From positions 1-37,538 of the forward strand of contig JAJHPK010000035.1 of NCBI GenBank assembly GCA_020890945.1: a stretch of DNA of 37,538 nt, given 5' to 3'. The stretch is from Nitrosomonas sp. (GTDB lineage: Bacteria > Pseudomonadota > Gammaproteobacteria > Burkholderiales > Nitrosomonadaceae). Below the pieces are notes generated by a model that was not told where the DNA came from, made no database searches, and saw only the letters and a program-made list of their open reading frames with translations. A program made the position numbers and the translations under genes. Position 1 is the first letter of the stretch; each line of letters begins with the position of its first letter. Of the stretch, positions 9,213-20,711 are shown piece after piece.

Positions 9213-9819
9213 TCGTAATTCACAGCAACAATGGCTGCTTCGTGATGCGGTCATTTTGTCGTTGCTGTTGTTTTTGCCATTAAACGTTTTGCATGCAGGA
9301 AGCATTGATATTAAGTTTGCGGAAATCGCTGCTGTAGACCAAGGATATGGGATCAGTGTTGATTCCGAAATTACATTGAATGCTACGTTACAGCGCGCAC
9401 TCGAAAAAGGGATCATTTTGTATTTTGCCACCAAGCTGACCTTGGTCGATTCAAAGTGGCATTGGGTCGGTGAAGAAGTGGCTCGTGCTAAGCTCAGAGT
9501 CGCATTGCGTTATTATACATTGACGCGCCAGTACCAACTAAACTACCCTTCCTCATCACAAAACTTTAATTCATTGAAAGAAGCTTTAAAGGCGTTGGGA
9601 CATTTGAAGGGATATCCATTAACACTCAAAGGTGAGTTAAAAACGGATGCCGAATACATTGCATCATTGCGTATCTGGTTTGATTTGACGCGTATGCCTA
9701 AGCCGTTTCAAGTAGAGTCATTAGCCTCAGATCAATGGGAATTATCTTCAGATAAATTAGAATGGCGCATGAAATTGCCTGCTGCGGGAGAATCCTTGAT
9801 CATCAAAGGACAGCGATGA
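9175..9819 (+). CDS. DUF4390 family exported protein
   Basis: A betaproteobacterial protein usually found between rsmB and ntrY. After a short basic N-terminus there is a hydrophobic segment (AVILSLLLFLPLNVLHAG) that looks like a signal peptide or membrane anchor. A domain of about 165 residues then contains the family-typical repeated strands (IALRYYTLTRQYQLNYP-like, here VALRYYTLTRQYQLNYP). The exact start is uncertain: ATG 9175 or 9178 both overlap rsmB, and no strong ribosome binding site decides between them. Its stop overlaps the ntrY start as ATGA, so it is translated together with the sensor kinase. A role as a periplasmic accessory to NtrY is inference from context only. Confidence 0.82.
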   Translation: MMDFFIRCYKRINRNSQQQWLLRDAVILSLLLFLPLNVLHAGSIDIKFAEIAAVDQGYGISVDSEITLNATLQRALEKGIILYFATKLTLVDSKWHWVGEEVARAKLRVALRYYTLTRQYQLNYPSSSQNFNSLKEALKALGHLKGYPLTLKGELKTDAEYIASLRIWFDLTRMPKPFQVESLASDQWELSSDKLEWRMKLPAAGESLIIKGQR

Positions 9820-11960
9820 AGCTTTTCATATTTATCGGCACAGGACTTGGCGTTGTGATGTTATTTTTGCTTGCCTCGGCAGGTGAAAATACAGAGTTTT
9901 TTGAACGAAGATACCGCTTGTTGTTGGAGATAAATATCGTTCTAGTGGCGGTATTTATGATAATGGTCGTTTTTTTATTATTGCGCTTTCGGCGTCGATT
10001 GCAGTCAGGTGTTTTCGGTTCGAGATTGGCTTTACGGCTAATGTCAATTTTTTCTATCATGGCCATACTTCCAGGCGTATTAGTGTATGTCGTGTCGGTG
10101 CAATTTCTTGAAAAAAGTATTGAGTCTTGGTTTGACGTCAAGGTTGATCGAGCATTAGAGGGGGGGATGAATCTGGGACAAACTATGCTTGAGAATTTAC
10201 TGGATGAGCTACAAAAAAAAGCTCAAGCCACAGCACTGTTGCTTTCCGAATCAAATAGTTCGCCTTTGTTGGTTTTAAATGAATTGTTGTTGCAATCTCA
10301 AATCGAAGAGGCGACTTTGTTTAACCAAGATGGTAAAGTCCTTGCATTTTCTAGTGAAAGCAATCGGGCTCTTTTTCCTGAAATGCCTAGTGCTTCAGTG
10401 ATGCGACATATTCGCATGCAAAAAACACACGGTGTAGTGGAGTCTATTGGTGATAAGGGATTATATCTGCGTGTTGTTACACCGGTGAATATATTGAGCC
10501 TCAAAGAAGATATTCGCATTTTGCAGTTGTTACAAGCAGTTCCAGCACAGTTGGCCAATGATGCCGAGCAAGTTCAAGCAGGCTTCCAAGACTATCAAGA
10601 GCTTTCTATGTCTCGACAGGGATTGACACGGCTGTATAGCGTAACACTGACATTGGCGTTATTGCTGTCATTATTTTCTGCATTAGCAAGTGCTTCGTTG
10701 CTCAGTGAGAAGTTGAGTTCCCCGCTGGGAATGTTAGCAGAAGGGACGCGCGCTATTGCACAAGGGGATTATAGTCGCCGTCATCGAGTAGAAAGTAAAG
10801 ACGAACTGGGCGTATTGACCGAGTCCTTTAATTTAATGACGCAACAGCTTGAAGAAGCCCAGTCGACGGCACAACATAACCAACAGCAAGTTGAAAGTGC
10901 CCGCGCGCATTTAGAAAGTATCTTAGCCAATCTATCTTCCGGCGTACTGGTATTTGATGAAGAGTTGGCACTATCGAAAGCAAATCGAAGCGCAGAGCGA
11001 ATATTGCATGTTCCTATCATTAGTTTGGATGGTTCCATCATTGAAGATTGCGTAGAAAATGAGCCGCGTCTGGCGATGATTATTGACGAGATAGAGCAAG
11101 GATTCAATTCATCCAATGCTAGCGATACTTGGCAACGGCAAATTACTCAGGAAGAAGATGGACGAAATCAAGTATTATTGATACGAGGAACACGTTTACC
11201 CAATAGATCGAGAGGCGGTGTGGTGGTTTTCGATGATATTACGCAATTATTGCAAGTACAGCGAGCCGTTGCCTGGGGAGAAGTGGCGCGTAGGTTGGCC
11301 CATGAAATAAAAAACCCATTGACACCGATTCAATTGTCGGCTGAAAGAGTCCAGCACAAGCTTATCAATAAATTAAATGATGAGGATGCTCGCATACTGC
11401 GTCGTTCTACTGAAACGATCGTCAATCAAGTGGAAGCCTTGAAGAAAATGGTCAACGAGTTCAATCAGTATGCACGTGTTCCTCAGTTAGAGCTTCATCA
11501 GCTAGAATTAAATAAGCTGGTACGAGAAGTATTATCGCTTTATGATAATGCCCGTGCAGTCCTGGATGTTGGTCATGAAGTTGACATTAAATCAACTTTT
11601 GCTTCGAGTTTGCCTCTTATTAAAGGTGATCCTGCGCAATTGCGTCAAATATTGCATAATTTGTTGCAGAATGCACAAGATGCCCTAGTGAATACTGCTG
11701 ATCCTATGATCGAGGTGAAGACTGAAGTAACGCAAGAAGGTGTTCAGTTGACGATAACCGATAATGGATGTGGTTTTCCTGACGAAATCAAGGCACGAGT
11801 TTTTGAACCCTATGTGACGACAAAATCAAAAGGTACCGGGTTGGGGCTACCGATTGTGAAAAAAATTGTAGAAGAACATGGCGCGATTATTCGAGTTGAA
11901 AACGGGGAAGTGCGCGGTGCAAAAATTTCTATTGTTTTCCCATTGCTTGAAGGAGCCTGA
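9816..11960 (+). CDS. ntrY: NtrY-type membrane sensor histidine kinase
   Basis: Transmembrane sensor kinase partner of the regulator encoded next; NtrYX systems are linked to nitrogen, redox or respiratory control in various proteobacteria. The ATG at 9816 is preceded by AAGGA (9806-9810) and overlaps the previous stop, giving 714 residues. Three N-terminal membrane helices (about 2-20, 38-57, 74-95) and a fourth near 280-303 enclose a periplasmic sensing region. HAMP and PAS domains follow. The phospho-acceptor is His496 in RRLAHEIKNPLTPIQLSAE. The ATPase N-box (ILHNLLQNAQDAL), G1 (DNGCGFPDE) and G2 (GTGLGLPIVKKIV) are all intact, so the kinase looks functional even though its partner is degenerate. 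Confidence 0.93.
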   Translation: MKLFIFIGTGLGVVMLFLLASAGENTEFFERRYRLLLEINIVLVAVFMIMVVFLLLRFRRRLQSGVFGSRLALRLMSIFSIMAILPGVLVYVVSVQFLEKSIESWFDVKVDRALEGGMNLGQTMLENLLDELQKKAQATALLLSESNSSPLLVLNELLLQSQIEEATLFNQDGKVLAFSSESNRALFPEMPSASVMRHIRMQKTHGVVESIGDKGLYLRVVTPVNILSLKEDIRILQLLQAVPAQLANDAEQVQAGFQDYQELSMSRQGLTRLYSVTLTLALLLSLFSALASASLLSEKLSSPLGMLAEGTRAIAQGDYSRRHRVESKDELGVLTESFNLMTQQLEEAQSTAQHNQQQVESARAHLESILANLSSGVLVFDEELALSKANRSAERILHVPIISLDGSIIEDCVENEPRLAMIIDEIEQGFNSSNASDTWQRQITQEEDGRNQVLLIRGTRLPNRSRGGVVVFDDITQLLQVQRAVAWGEVARRLAHEIKNPLTPIQLSAERVQHKLINKLNDEDARILRRSTETIVNQVEALKKMVNEFNQYARVPQLELHQLELNKLVREVLSLYDNARAVLDVGHEVDIKSTFASSLPLIKGDPAQLRQILHNLLQNAQDALVNTADPMIEVKTEVTQEGVQLTITDNGCGFPDEIKARVFEPYVTTKSKGTGLGLPIVKKIVEEHGAIIRVENGEVRGAKISIVFPLLEGA

Positions 11961-12082
11961 ATATATAAAAAATAAGAATTTGACCAAAACCCACTATTGC
12001 TAAAAATAGGATAAGAATGGTGTACTTAAAGCGAAAACAAACAATTAATATCAACGAGGTTACGGTTCTTGGATGGTTCTAA

Positions 12083-13345
12083 ATGATAACGAACAATACA
12101 ATACTGATTGTTGACGACGAAATAGGAATTCGAGAGTTGTTGTCGGAAATTTTGCGTGATGAAGGCTATCGGGTAGCGCTTGCAGAAAACGCAGAACAAG
12201 CTAAAGTTTGGCGTAATAAAACCCGCCCCGATTTGGTATTGCTCGATATTTGGATGCCCGACACGGATGGCATCACTTTGCTTAAGGATTGGGCAAGCAA
12301 TGGTATGTTAACGATGCCCGTAATCATGATGTCGGGACATGGCACTATTGATACGGCGGTGGAAGCGACGCGTATTGGCGCATTTGGGTATTTAGAAAAA
12401 CCTATTCCTTTGCAGAAACTGCTCAGTACAGTAACTAAAGCATTGCGAGGAGGACGCAATAAACCAGCCACGGTTTTTTCGTTAGCGAGCTTAGGAAAAG
12501 GACCTTTAATTACCGAACTTAAAAAGAAACTTGAGCAAGTTGTAAATTTGAAAGCGCCTTTGTTATTGATGGGGGAGCCAGGAGTTGGCGTTGAAATATG
12601 CGCGAGATTTATGCATCGCCCCAATACGCCTTGGATAGAGCCGGAAACGATTGCTTCATTAGCCGAATCACCTTTGGACTTTTTGGAATCAGCTCGTGAT
12701 GGAGTATTGTTTCTTAAGGAAATTGGAGAACTCAATAAACTTGCTCAAAAAGGATTGTTGTTATTATTGAGCAAGTTAGAAAAATATAATGTCCGAGTGA
12801 TTTGCGCAACATCACAATCTTTGGCGGAACTGACTGCACAGGGAAATTACCATCCCAAGTTGTTTGAAATTTTAACTCAACTAACAGTTACTGTTCCAGC
12901 TTTAAGGGCGCATCGCGAAGATATCCCAGATCTTGCCAATCAAATTTTATTGCGGTGCATCGAATCCGGTGAGGTTTCTAGTGCGCTTCAATTTACTACT
13001 GCTGCATTAAATTGTTTGCGTAATTATGATTGGCCAGGAAACCTTACGCAATTAACCGGTGTAGTGCATTCATTAGCGTTAACTTGTACAAGTGAAGAAA
13101 TTACTGCTGAAGCAGTGCAACAGGCAATGGTTTTTCCAGAGTCGTCTTCTGTTTCCGCATTGCCAGAAATTCCACTGGATCTTTCTTTGCGTGAAGCTCG
13201 TGATTTATTTGAGAAAAGCTATTTTGAAAGATTAATTGGCCAGGAAAATGGCAATATGACAAGGGTCGCTGATCGCGCTGGTTTGGAGAGAACGCATTTA
13301 TATCGCAAAATAAAAATGTTAGGTATTAAGTTGCGCGGAAATTAA
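12083..13345 (+). CDS. ntrX: NtrX-type response regulator with degenerate sigma-54 AAA+ domain
   Basis: Cognate regulator of NtrY. The receiver domain (about 1-120) is intact, with Asp11/Asp12, phospho-acceptor Asp55 in LLDIWMPD and Lys106. The C-terminal Fis-type helix-turn-helix is also intact (MTRVADRAGLERTHLYRKIK). The central AAA+ domain is shortened and broken. Walker A reads GEPGVGVE (164-171) with Val170 where Lys is required. Walker B reads GVLFLKEIGEL with Lys212 in place of Asp. The region that should hold the GAFTGA sigma-54 contact loop is missing, and the WPGNVREL sensor-II motif is WPGNLTQL. It therefore probably binds DNA under phosphorylation control without activating sigma-54 polymerase. 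It begins 122 bp after ntrY, longer than the other junctions in this cluster. Confidence 0.9.
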   Translation: MITNNTILIVDDEIGIRELLSEILRDEGYRVALAENAEQAKVWRNKTRPDLVLLDIWMPDTDGITLLKDWASNGMLTMPVIMMSGHGTIDTAVEATRIGAFGYLEKPIPLQKLLSTVTKALRGGRNKPATVFSLASLGKGPLITELKKKLEQVVNLKAPLLLMGEPGVGVEICARFMHRPNTPWIEPETIASLAESPLDFLESARDGVLFLKEIGELNKLAQKGLLLLLSKLEKYNVRVICATSQSLAELTAQGNYHPKLFEILTQLTVTVPALRAHREDIPDLANQILLRCIESGEVSSALQFTTAALNCLRNYDWPGNLTQLTGVVHSLALTCTSEEITAEAVQQAMVFPESSSVSALPEIPLDLSLREARDLFEKSYFERLIGQENGNMTRVADRAGLERTHLYRKIKMLGIKLRGN

Positions 13346-13512
13346 TCAAGTTCCCTTTGAGTAATTTTTAGGCTATCTACTAGATTGGTTTTATTTGAAA
13401 AATAGGACATAATAGTAGCTTTGGCACTTTTTTGCGCTGAGAATCTTTGCAAAACTATCAATTCTGTTTTTTAGAACAAATAAAATATATTTAAATATAG
13501 GAGTTAGTATCA

Positions 13513-15528
13513 ATGGGTACATTCAAGGGTCTTGACGCGCCGGTTTTTAAGGAATTGACTAGTGCAATTCGTGCATTGGCAATGGATGCCGTGCAAAAAG
13601 CAAATTCTGGTCATCCCGGTATGCCGATGGGAATGGCGGAGATTGCAGAAGTTTTGTGGATTCATCATCTGCGTCATAATCCAGCCAATCCTAATTGGTA
13701 TGATCGTGACCGCTTTGTATTGTCGAATGGGCATGGCTCGATGTTGATTTATGCCTTATTGCACTTGACTGGTTATGATTTACCCATGGATGAAATTAAG
13801 AAATTTAGGCAATTTCACTCTAAAACACCTGGTCACCCTGAGTATGGTTACACTCCCGGCGTGGAAACCACGACCGGTCCGCTAGGTCAAGGCATTACTA
13901 ATGCAGTGGGAATGGCGTTGGCGGAAAAGGTATTGGCGAATGAATTTAATCGCCCGGGTTTTGATATCGTTAACCATCACACCTATGTTTTCCTTGGCGA
14001 TGGATGTTTGATGGAAGGTATATCGCACGAGGCTTGTTCGTTAGCAGGTACTTTGGGTTTAGGCAAACTGATATGTTTCTACGATGACAACGGTATTTCG
14101 ATCGATGGACATGTCGAAGGTTGGTTTACTGACGACACACCAAAACGCTTTGAAGCTTACGGATGGCATGTTGTGCCGAATGTTAATGGTCATGATACTG
14201 CCGCAATAGAAGCGGCTCTTCAGGCGGCTAAAAAGGTAACAGACAAACCTACGATGATTTGTTGCAAAACGATCATTGGATTGGGTTCACCTAATATGGC
14301 CAATACGCATTCAGTTCATGGCGCTGCCCTGGGAGAAAAAGAGGTGGCAGCAACACGACCCAATATCGGCTGGAATTACCCTGCTTTTGAAATTCCACAG
14401 AATATTTATGATGCATGGAGCGCTAAAGAAAAAGGCCAAAAACTTGAATCGGATTGGAATCAAAAGTTCTCTGAATATGCAAAGCAATTTCCGGCAGAAG
14501 CTGCCGAATTTAAGCGCCGCATGTCCGGTGAATTACCCGGCAATTGGCGTACTCACGTCGATAATGTCATCACACAAGTGAATACCAAAGCAGAAACAAT
14601 TGCCAGCCGTAAAGCATCGCAAAATGCCATTGAAGGTTTGGCACCGGCATTGCCCGAATTAATCGGAGGCTCTGCGGATTTGGCCGGCTCCAATTTGACT
14701 TTATGGTCAGGTTCTAAAGGAATTAGCGACAAGAATGGTGGAAATTATGTTTATTATGGTGTACGCGAGTTTGGTATGAGTGCCATTATGAATGGATTAT
14801 CACTGCATGGTGGTTTGATTCCTTATGGCGCTACTTTCCTGATGTTTTCCGAGTATGCGCGTAATGCGTTGCGCATGGCGGCGTTAATGAAAATTCGCAA
14901 CTTATTCGTATTCACGCATGATTCTATTGGATTGGGTGAAGATGGTCCAACGCATCAACCGGTCGAGCAGACAGCGACTTTACGCTACATTCCTAATATG
15001 GATGTATGGCGTCCTTGCGATACGGTGGAATCGACTGTTGCATGGGCACGCGCGATCGAACGCAAAAATGGTCCTTCGACATTGATATTCAGTCGTCAGA
15101 ATTTACCGTTCCAACAACGAGATTCGAACACGATCAAGTTAATCGATAAAGGCGGATACGTTTTGTCAGAAGCGCCTAATGGCAAGCCACAGGTGATTAT
15201 TATTGCAACGGGTTCGGAAATTTCTTTGGCTATGAATGCGCAAAAATCACTTGGTGAAGAAGGCATCCAGGCGCGCGTGGTATCGATGCCTTGCACCAAC
15301 GTATTTGACCGCCAGGAACAATCGTACAAAGACAGTGTCTTGTTGAAGGGGGTTAAACGCATCGCTGTGGAAGCTGGTGTGACGGATTTCTGGCGTAAGT
15401 ATGTGGGTTTGGATGGTGCGGTGATAGGTATGGATACCTTTGGGGAATCTGCACCAGCGGATGTGCTTTTTAAACATTTTGGTTTTACGGTTGAAAATAT
15501 AGTGAAAACCGTTAAAAGCATCCTTTAA
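13513..15528 (+). CDS. tkt: Transketolase
   Basis: Thiamine-diphosphate enzyme moving two-carbon units between sugar phosphates in the Calvin cycle and pentose phosphate pathway; in CO2-fixing bacteria it is often called cbbT. The 671-residue protein has the N-terminal [16 protein letters not shown] motif, the diphosphate-binding segment [13 protein letters not shown], the central pyrimidine-binding [11 protein letters not shown] and the C-terminal domain. A strong ribosome binding site (AGGAG) lies just upstream of ATG 13513. It opens a run of carbon-metabolism genes on the same strand (gap, pgk, pyk, fba), so promoter elements are expected in the 167 bp upstream, though none could be assigned with confidence. 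Confidence 0.97.
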   Translation: MGTFKGLDAPVFKELTSAIRALAMDAVQKANSGHPGMPMGMAEIAEVLWIHHLRHNPANPNWYDRDRFVLSNGHGSMLIYALLHLTGYDLPMDEIKKFRQFHSKTPGHPEYGYTPGVETTTGPLGQGITNAVGMALAEKVLANEFNRPGFDIVNHHTYVFLGDGCLMEGISHEACSLAGTLGLGKLICFYDDNGISIDGHVEGWFTDDTPKRFEAYGWHVVPNVNGHDTAAIEAALQAAKKVTDKPTMICCKTIIGLGSPNMANTHSVHGAALGEKEVAATRPNIGWNYPAFEIPQNIYDAWSAKEKGQKLESDWNQKFSEYAKQFPAEAAEFKRRMSGELPGNWRTHVDNVITQVNTKAETIASRKASQNAIEGLAPALPELIGGSADLAGSNLTLWSGSKGISDKNGGNYVYYGVREFGMSAIMNGLSLHGGLIPYGATFLMFSEYARNALRMAALMKIRNLFVFTHDSIGLGEDGPTHQPVEQTATLRYIPNMDVWRPCDTVESTVAWARAIERKNGPSTLIFSRQNLPFQQRDSNTIKLIDKGGYVLSEAPNGKPQVIIIATGSEISLAMNAQKSLGEEGIQARVVSMPCTNVFDRQEQSYKDSVLLKGVKRIAVEAGVTDFWRKYVGLDGAVIGMDTFGESAPADVLFKHFGFTVENIVKTVKSIL

Positions 15529-15609
15529 TTCAAGTGATTGATTAATAATTGAGACGACTGATGAATTTATATTCATACAGCGATTACAGTTTTTTTATTT
15601 AAGGAGTAA

Positions 15610-16614
<1,005 letters not shown>

Positions 16615-16625
16615 TATTTATTAAA

Positions 16626-16658
16626 TGAGCGTAATCAAGTATACGACGATTACGCTCA
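16626..16658 (+). terminator. Hairpin after gap (11-bp perfect stem), possible attenuator or processing site
   Basis: TGAGCGTAATC (16626-16636) pairs perfectly with GATTACGCTCA (16648-16658) around an 11-base loop, starting 11 bases after the gap stop codon. It is not followed by a strong T run, so it may protect the 3' end of the tkt-gap message or act as a weak terminator rather than a full intrinsic terminator. Confidence 0.55.
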
Positions 16659-16692
16659 ATAACGTTTTAATCAGTTAAAACATAAAAGTAGC

Positions 16693-16719
16693 TAAAGGGT
16701 AGCGTTTCGCTATCCTTTA
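16693..16719 (+). promoter_or_regulatory. Second hairpin in the pgk leader
   Basis: TAAAGGGTAGCG (16693-16704) pairs with CGCTATCCTTTA (16708-16719) across a TTT loop; 12 pairs with one G-U. It lies 21 bases before the pgk ribosome binding site. Followed by TACTTTGTT, it could terminate weakly or stabilise the 5' end of a processed pgk-pyk message. Confidence 0.5.
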
Positions 16720-16750
16720 TACTTTGTTAAAGACAATTCTGGAGCTTATC

Positions 16751-17941
16751 GTGTCTGTTATTAAATTGGTTGATCTTGACCTAAAAGGTAAACGAGTATT
16801 TATTCGTGCGGATCTAAACGTACCTGTGAAAGATGGCAAAGTAACGTCTGATGCGCGCATTACTGCTTCGATGGCAACAATTAATCATTGCCTCAAACAA
16901 GGTGCCAAAGTGATGGTTACATCGCATTTGGGACGCCCGGAAGAAGGTCAATGGAGTGAAGAAAATTCACTAAAACCTGTCGCGGATAACATATCTGCCC
17001 GGCTGAATAAACCTGTGCGTTTAATTCGTGATTGGGTTGACGGTGGATTTAATGTTGCTGATGGAGAATTGGTCGTATTAGAAAATTGCCGCATCAACAA
17101 AGGTGAAAAGAAAAATGTAGATGAAACGGCACAGAAATACGCAAAATTGTGCGATGTATTTGTCATGGATGCATTTGGAACAGCACATCGCGCTGAAGCT
17201 TCCACGCATGGTATCGCCAAATATGCTCCAGTTGCTTGCGCGGGTATTTTACTGACTGAAGAATTAGACGCTTTAACTAAAGCCTTATTGAACCCTGCTC
17301 GGCCTATGGTTGCGATTGTTGGTGGTTCAAAAGTTTCTACTAAGTTAACAGTACTGGAATCGTTATCAGAGAAAGTTGATCAACTGGTGGTCGGAGGCGG
17401 TATTGCCAATACATTTTTAAAAGCCACCGGAAAGAATGTTGGAAAATCTTTATGTGAGGATGACCTTGTTCCAACCGCCAAAGCCTTGATGGACAAAATG
17501 GCAAAACGCAATGCCTCGATTCCGATAGCGGTGGACGTTGTAATCGGTAAGAAATTTGATGCTAATGAACCCGCAGTATTAAAAAATGCTGGCGATGTTG
17601 CTGATGACGACATGATTTTTGATATCGGTCCTAAAAGTGCGCAAGAGCTAGTCGATATTATCATGCGTGCCGGAACTGTGGTATGGAATGGTCCTGTGGG
17701 TGTATTTGAGTTTGATCAATTCGGTGCTGGAACGGAGAAAATTGCGCGTGCTATTGCTGAAACCAAAGCTTTCACCCTCGCAGGCGGTGGGGATACCATT
17801 GCCGCTATTCAGAAATACGATATTTACGATAAAGTATCTTATATTTCAACCGCAGGGGGAGCTTTCTTGGAATTCTTGGAAGGTAAAAAATTGCCAGCGG
17901 TAGAAATCCTGGAGTTGCGTGCTAACCAACAAAAACAATGA
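16751..17941 (+). CDS. pgk: Phosphoglycerate kinase
   Basis: Interconverts 1,3-bisphosphoglycerate and 3-phosphoglycerate with ATP/ADP. The start is the GTG at 16751: GGAG (16741-16744) sits six bases before it, and the protein then begins [20 protein letters not shown], matching family N-termini; a longer frame exists but lacks these signals. The 396-residue protein has RADLNVP, the substrate-binding TSHLGRP, the nucleotide-binding GGSKVSTK and the C-terminal AGGGDT. The stop overlaps the pyk start as ATGA, so the two are translationally coupled. Called cbbK when linked to CO2 fixation. Confidence 0.96.
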   Translation: MSVIKLVDLDLKGKRVFIRADLNVPVKDGKVTSDARITASMATINHCLKQGAKVMVTSHLGRPEEGQWSEENSLKPVADNISARLNKPVRLIRDWVDGGFNVADGELVVLENCRINKGEKKNVDETAQKYAKLCDVFVMDAFGTAHRAEASTHGIAKYAPVACAGILLTEELDALTKALLNPARPMVAIVGGSKVSTKLTVLESLSEKVDQLVVGGGIANTFLKATGKNVGKSLCEDDLVPTAKALMDKMAKRNASIPIAVDVVIGKKFDANEPAVLKNAGDVADDDMIFDIGPKSAQELVDIIMRAGTVVWNGPVGVFEFDQFGAGTEKIARAIAETKAFTLAGGGDTIAAIQKYDIYDKVSYISTAGGAFLEFLEGKKLPAVEILELRANQQKQ

Positions 17942-19389
17942 TTCGTCGAACCAAAATTGTAGCAACACTAGGACCTTCATCTAGTAATCCAAAAATACTA
18001 GAGCGAATGATTCGGGCGGGCGTGGATGTCGTGCGCATCAATTTTTCGCACGGCACCCCAGCTCAGCATATTGAAGTGGTTGAATTGACTCGTTCTTTAG
18101 CGCGAGCCGCTGGCTGTACCGTTGGAGTTCTGGCTGATTTACAAGGACCAAAGATTCGCGTTGGAAAATTTGAAAATGGCAAGATCCGCCTTGAAGTAGG
18201 CGATTCTTTCATTCTTGACGCACATTGTGAATTAGGCAATCAGGAAAGAGTCGGACTTGATTACAAAGAATTACCCAATGATCTAGAACCGGGCGCCATT
18301 CTCATGTTGGATGACGGTCGGATCGTGCTGAGCGTGTCATCGGTTAAAGACCACCAAGTTTTTTGTAAAGTCGAACAAGGTGGCATTTTATCGAACAACA
18401 AAGGGATCAATCGAAAAGGCGGTGGTTTAGGTGCGCCCGCTTTGACTAACAAGGATTTGGAAGACATTAAAACCGCTGCAGCATTTGGCGCTGATTATTT
18501 GGCTGTTTCGTTTGTGCGTTCTGGAGATGATGTGCGGCAAGCTCGCGAATTGATGGTCGAAGCCGGTGGCAGGGGTCTGGTGATGGCTAAGATTGAACGT
18601 TCCGAAGCCATTCTGGCTTTAGACGACATACTGGAAGCTTCTGATGCCATCATGGTTGCGCGTGGTGATTTAGCGGTGGAAGTGGGTGATGCCGCTGTTC
18701 CAGCATTGCAAAAAAGAATGATTCGTTCGGCTCGAACCAGCAATAAAATCGTTGTTACTGCTACGCAAATGATGGAGTCAATGATTTCAAACCCAATTCC
18801 AACGCGCGCAGAAGTCTCGGATGTTGCTAATGCAGTATTGGATGGGACTGATGCCGTTATGCTGTCAGCAGAATCCGCTGCGGGAGAATATCCTGTCGAA
18901 ACCGTCGAAGCGATGGCAAGAGTTTGCCTGGAAGCGGAAAAAGAATATCTGGTGACTCATGATCGTCGCGTCAATAATATGGATGGTAATCGCGCTACTA
19001 TTGAAGAAGCAATTGCACGCGCGACGATGTTTACAGCCAGCGGGCTACAAATTCGTGCCATTGCTGCGCTGACCCAAAGTGGTGTGACCGCTTTACTGAT
19101 GTCGCGAAGGAGTTCCAAAGTACCTATTTTTGCACTCAGCCCGAATCAAGAAACGCGACAGAGAGTCACGTTGTTTCGAGGAGTTTATCCGGTAGAATTT
19201 GGCGCGGGTCTGCAAGATCCTGAAATTATTCTTAATCTTGCGGAAGAAGAATTGCTCAGTCGAGGTGTCGTGAGAAATGGTGATATCATGGTTATGACAA
19301 TTGGTGAGCCAGTTGGAAAAGCTGGCGGTACCAATACCATGAAAATTATCAAAGTCGGTGAGTACAAAAAAAGATTGGGACTCAATTAA
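17938..19389 (+). CDS. pyk: Pyruvate kinase
   Basis: Makes pyruvate and ATP from phosphoenolpyruvate and ADP at the end of glycolysis. The 483-residue protein starts [15 protein letters not shown] and has the conserved RINFSHG, the metal/substrate loop [12 protein letters not shown] and the family signature [20 protein letters not shown]-terminal allosteric-type domain covers about 355-483. It overlaps pgk by four bases. Pairing of pgk and pyk followed by class II aldolase is typical of betaproteobacteria, including Calvin-cycle users. A possible promoter or processing region separates it from fba (153 bp). Confidence 0.96.
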   Translation: MIRRTKIVATLGPSSSNPKILERMIRAGVDVVRINFSHGTPAQHIEVVELTRSLARAAGCTVGVLADLQGPKIRVGKFENGKIRLEVGDSFILDAHCELGNQERVGLDYKELPNDLEPGAILMLDDGRIVLSVSSVKDHQVFCKVEQGGILSNNKGINRKGGGLGAPALTNKDLEDIKTAAAFGADYLAVSFVRSGDDVRQARELMVEAGGRGLVMAKIERSEAILALDDILEASDAIMVARGDLAVEVGDAAVPALQKRMIRSARTSNKIVVTATQMMESMISNPIPTRAEVSDVANAVLDGTDAVMLSAESAAGEYPVETVEAMARVCLEAEKEYLVTHDRRVNNMDGNRATIEEAIARATMFTASGLQIRAIAALTQSGVTALLMSRRSSKVPIFALSPNQETRQRVTLFRGVYPVEFGAGLQDPEIILNLAEEELLSRGVVRNGDIMVMTIGEPVGKAGGTNTMKIIKVGEYKKRLGLN

Positions 19390-19542
19390 TCAAAGTTGGA
19401 TAACAATTGTTTTTTTGTTTGTGCCCGCACGTACATTTGTGAGGGTTGCTGGAGTGGCAACAAATAGAACTGACTGTATTTTAGAAATACCATCTTTTTA
19501 ATTTATTCAATTATTTTTCAATAACTTTTCAAGGAGATTTAA

Positions 19543-20607
19543 ATGGCACTCGTATCATTAAGACAGCTACTCGATCATGCAGCCGAAAATAATTATGGTC
19601 TACCTGCTTTTAATGTCAATAACTTAGAACAAATTCAAGCGATTATGCAAGCTGCGGATGAATGCAACAGTCCGGTCATCATGCAAGGCTCTGCTGGGGC
19701 AAGAAAATATGCCGGGGAAGCTTTCTTACGGCATCTGATCGCCGCAGCCGTTGAAGCGTACCCACATATCCCGATTGTCATGCACCAAGATCACGGCGCA
19801 TCTCCTGCCGTTTGTGTCAACGCGATTCGCAGTGGATTTTCTAGCGTCATGATGGATGGTTCGTTGAAAGAGGATGCTAAAACGCCTTCAAGCTATGAAT
19901 ATAATGTTAAGGTAACCTCGGATGTGGTTAGTATTGCTCACTCTGTTGGCGTGTCAGTAGAAGGTGAGCTAGGTTGTTTAGGTTCCTTGGAATCTGGCAT
20001 GGGAGAAGCTGAAGATGGTCACGGTGCGGAAGGTAAATTATCGCACGATCAGTTATTGACTGACCCTGAAGAAGCGGCTGATTTTGTCAGAAAAACTAAT
20101 GTGGATGCATTAGCGATTGCAATCGGAACTTCGCATGGCGCCTATAAGTTTACGCGCAAACCGACTGGCGATATTCTTGCGATCAAACGCATCAAGGAAA
20201 TTCATCAACGCATTCCTAATACGCATTTAGTGATGCACGGTTCAAGCTCTGTGCCGCAAGAATGGTTAGAGATTATTCGTCAATTTGGTGGTGACATTAA
20301 AGAAACCTATGGTGTACCAGTTGAAGAAATTCAAGAAGGTATTAAAAATGGTGTGCGTAAAGTTAATATTGATACGGATATTCGTTTAGCCATGACGGGT
20401 TCTATTCGACGCAGCTTAGAAAAAGACAAAAGCAATTTTGATCCGCGTAAGTTTCTTAAAGAAGCAACCGCAGCGGCGAAAGATATTTGTAAAGCTCGTT
20501 TTGAAGCATTTGGTTGTGCAGGTCAAGCCGGAAAAATCAAACCGATATCATTAGAAAGCATGGCAAATCGCTATATCAAAGGTGAATTGAACGCTATCAT
20601 AAAATAA
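19543..20607 (+). CDS. fba: Fructose-bisphosphate aldolase, class II
   Basis: Zinc-dependent aldolase joining dihydroxyacetone phosphate with glyceraldehyde-3-phosphate, and in autotrophs (as cbbA) also making sedoheptulose bisphosphate. The 354-residue protein shows class II metal and substrate motifs in order: [49 protein letters not shown] and the glycine-poor phosphate site [13 protein letters not shown]. The start has a strong AAGGAG ribosome binding site. It is the last gene of the carbon-metabolism run and is closed by a 15-bp perfect hairpin. Confidence 0.97.
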   Translation: MALVSLRQLLDHAAENNYGLPAFNVNNLEQIQAIMQAADECNSPVIMQGSAGARKYAGEAFLRHLIAAAVEAYPHIPIVMHQDHGASPAVCVNAIRSGFSSVMMDGSLKEDAKTPSSYEYNVKVTSDVVSIAHSVGVSVEGELGCLGSLESGMGEAEDGHGAEGKLSHDQLLTDPEEAADFVRKTNVDALAIAIGTSHGAYKFTRKPTGDILAIKRIKEIHQRIPNTHLVMHGSSSVPQEWLEIIRQFGGDIKETYGVPVEEIQEGIKNGVRKVNIDTDIRLAMTGSIRRSLEKDKSNFDPRKFLKEATAAAKDICKARFEAFGCAGQAGKIKPISLESMANRYIKGELNAIIK

Positions 20608-20622
20608 TCACCATTCAAAAAT

Positions 20623-20678
20623 ACTAAAACCCATAATTGGCGCTGCGATTAGCGGTGTCGATTATGGGTTTTAGTTTA
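20623..20678 (+). terminator. Strong intrinsic terminator after fba
   Basis: ACTAAAACCCATAAT (20623-20637) and ATTATGGGTTTTAGT (20661-20675) form a perfect 15-bp stem with a 23-base loop that itself contains CGCT/AGCG pairing. The downstream arm ends in a T-rich run. It closes the tkt-to-fba run before the rnk-like gene. Confidence 0.8.
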
Positions 20679-20711
20679 ATGTATCAAATTTGATTATCTA
20701 TAAGGTGAAAA

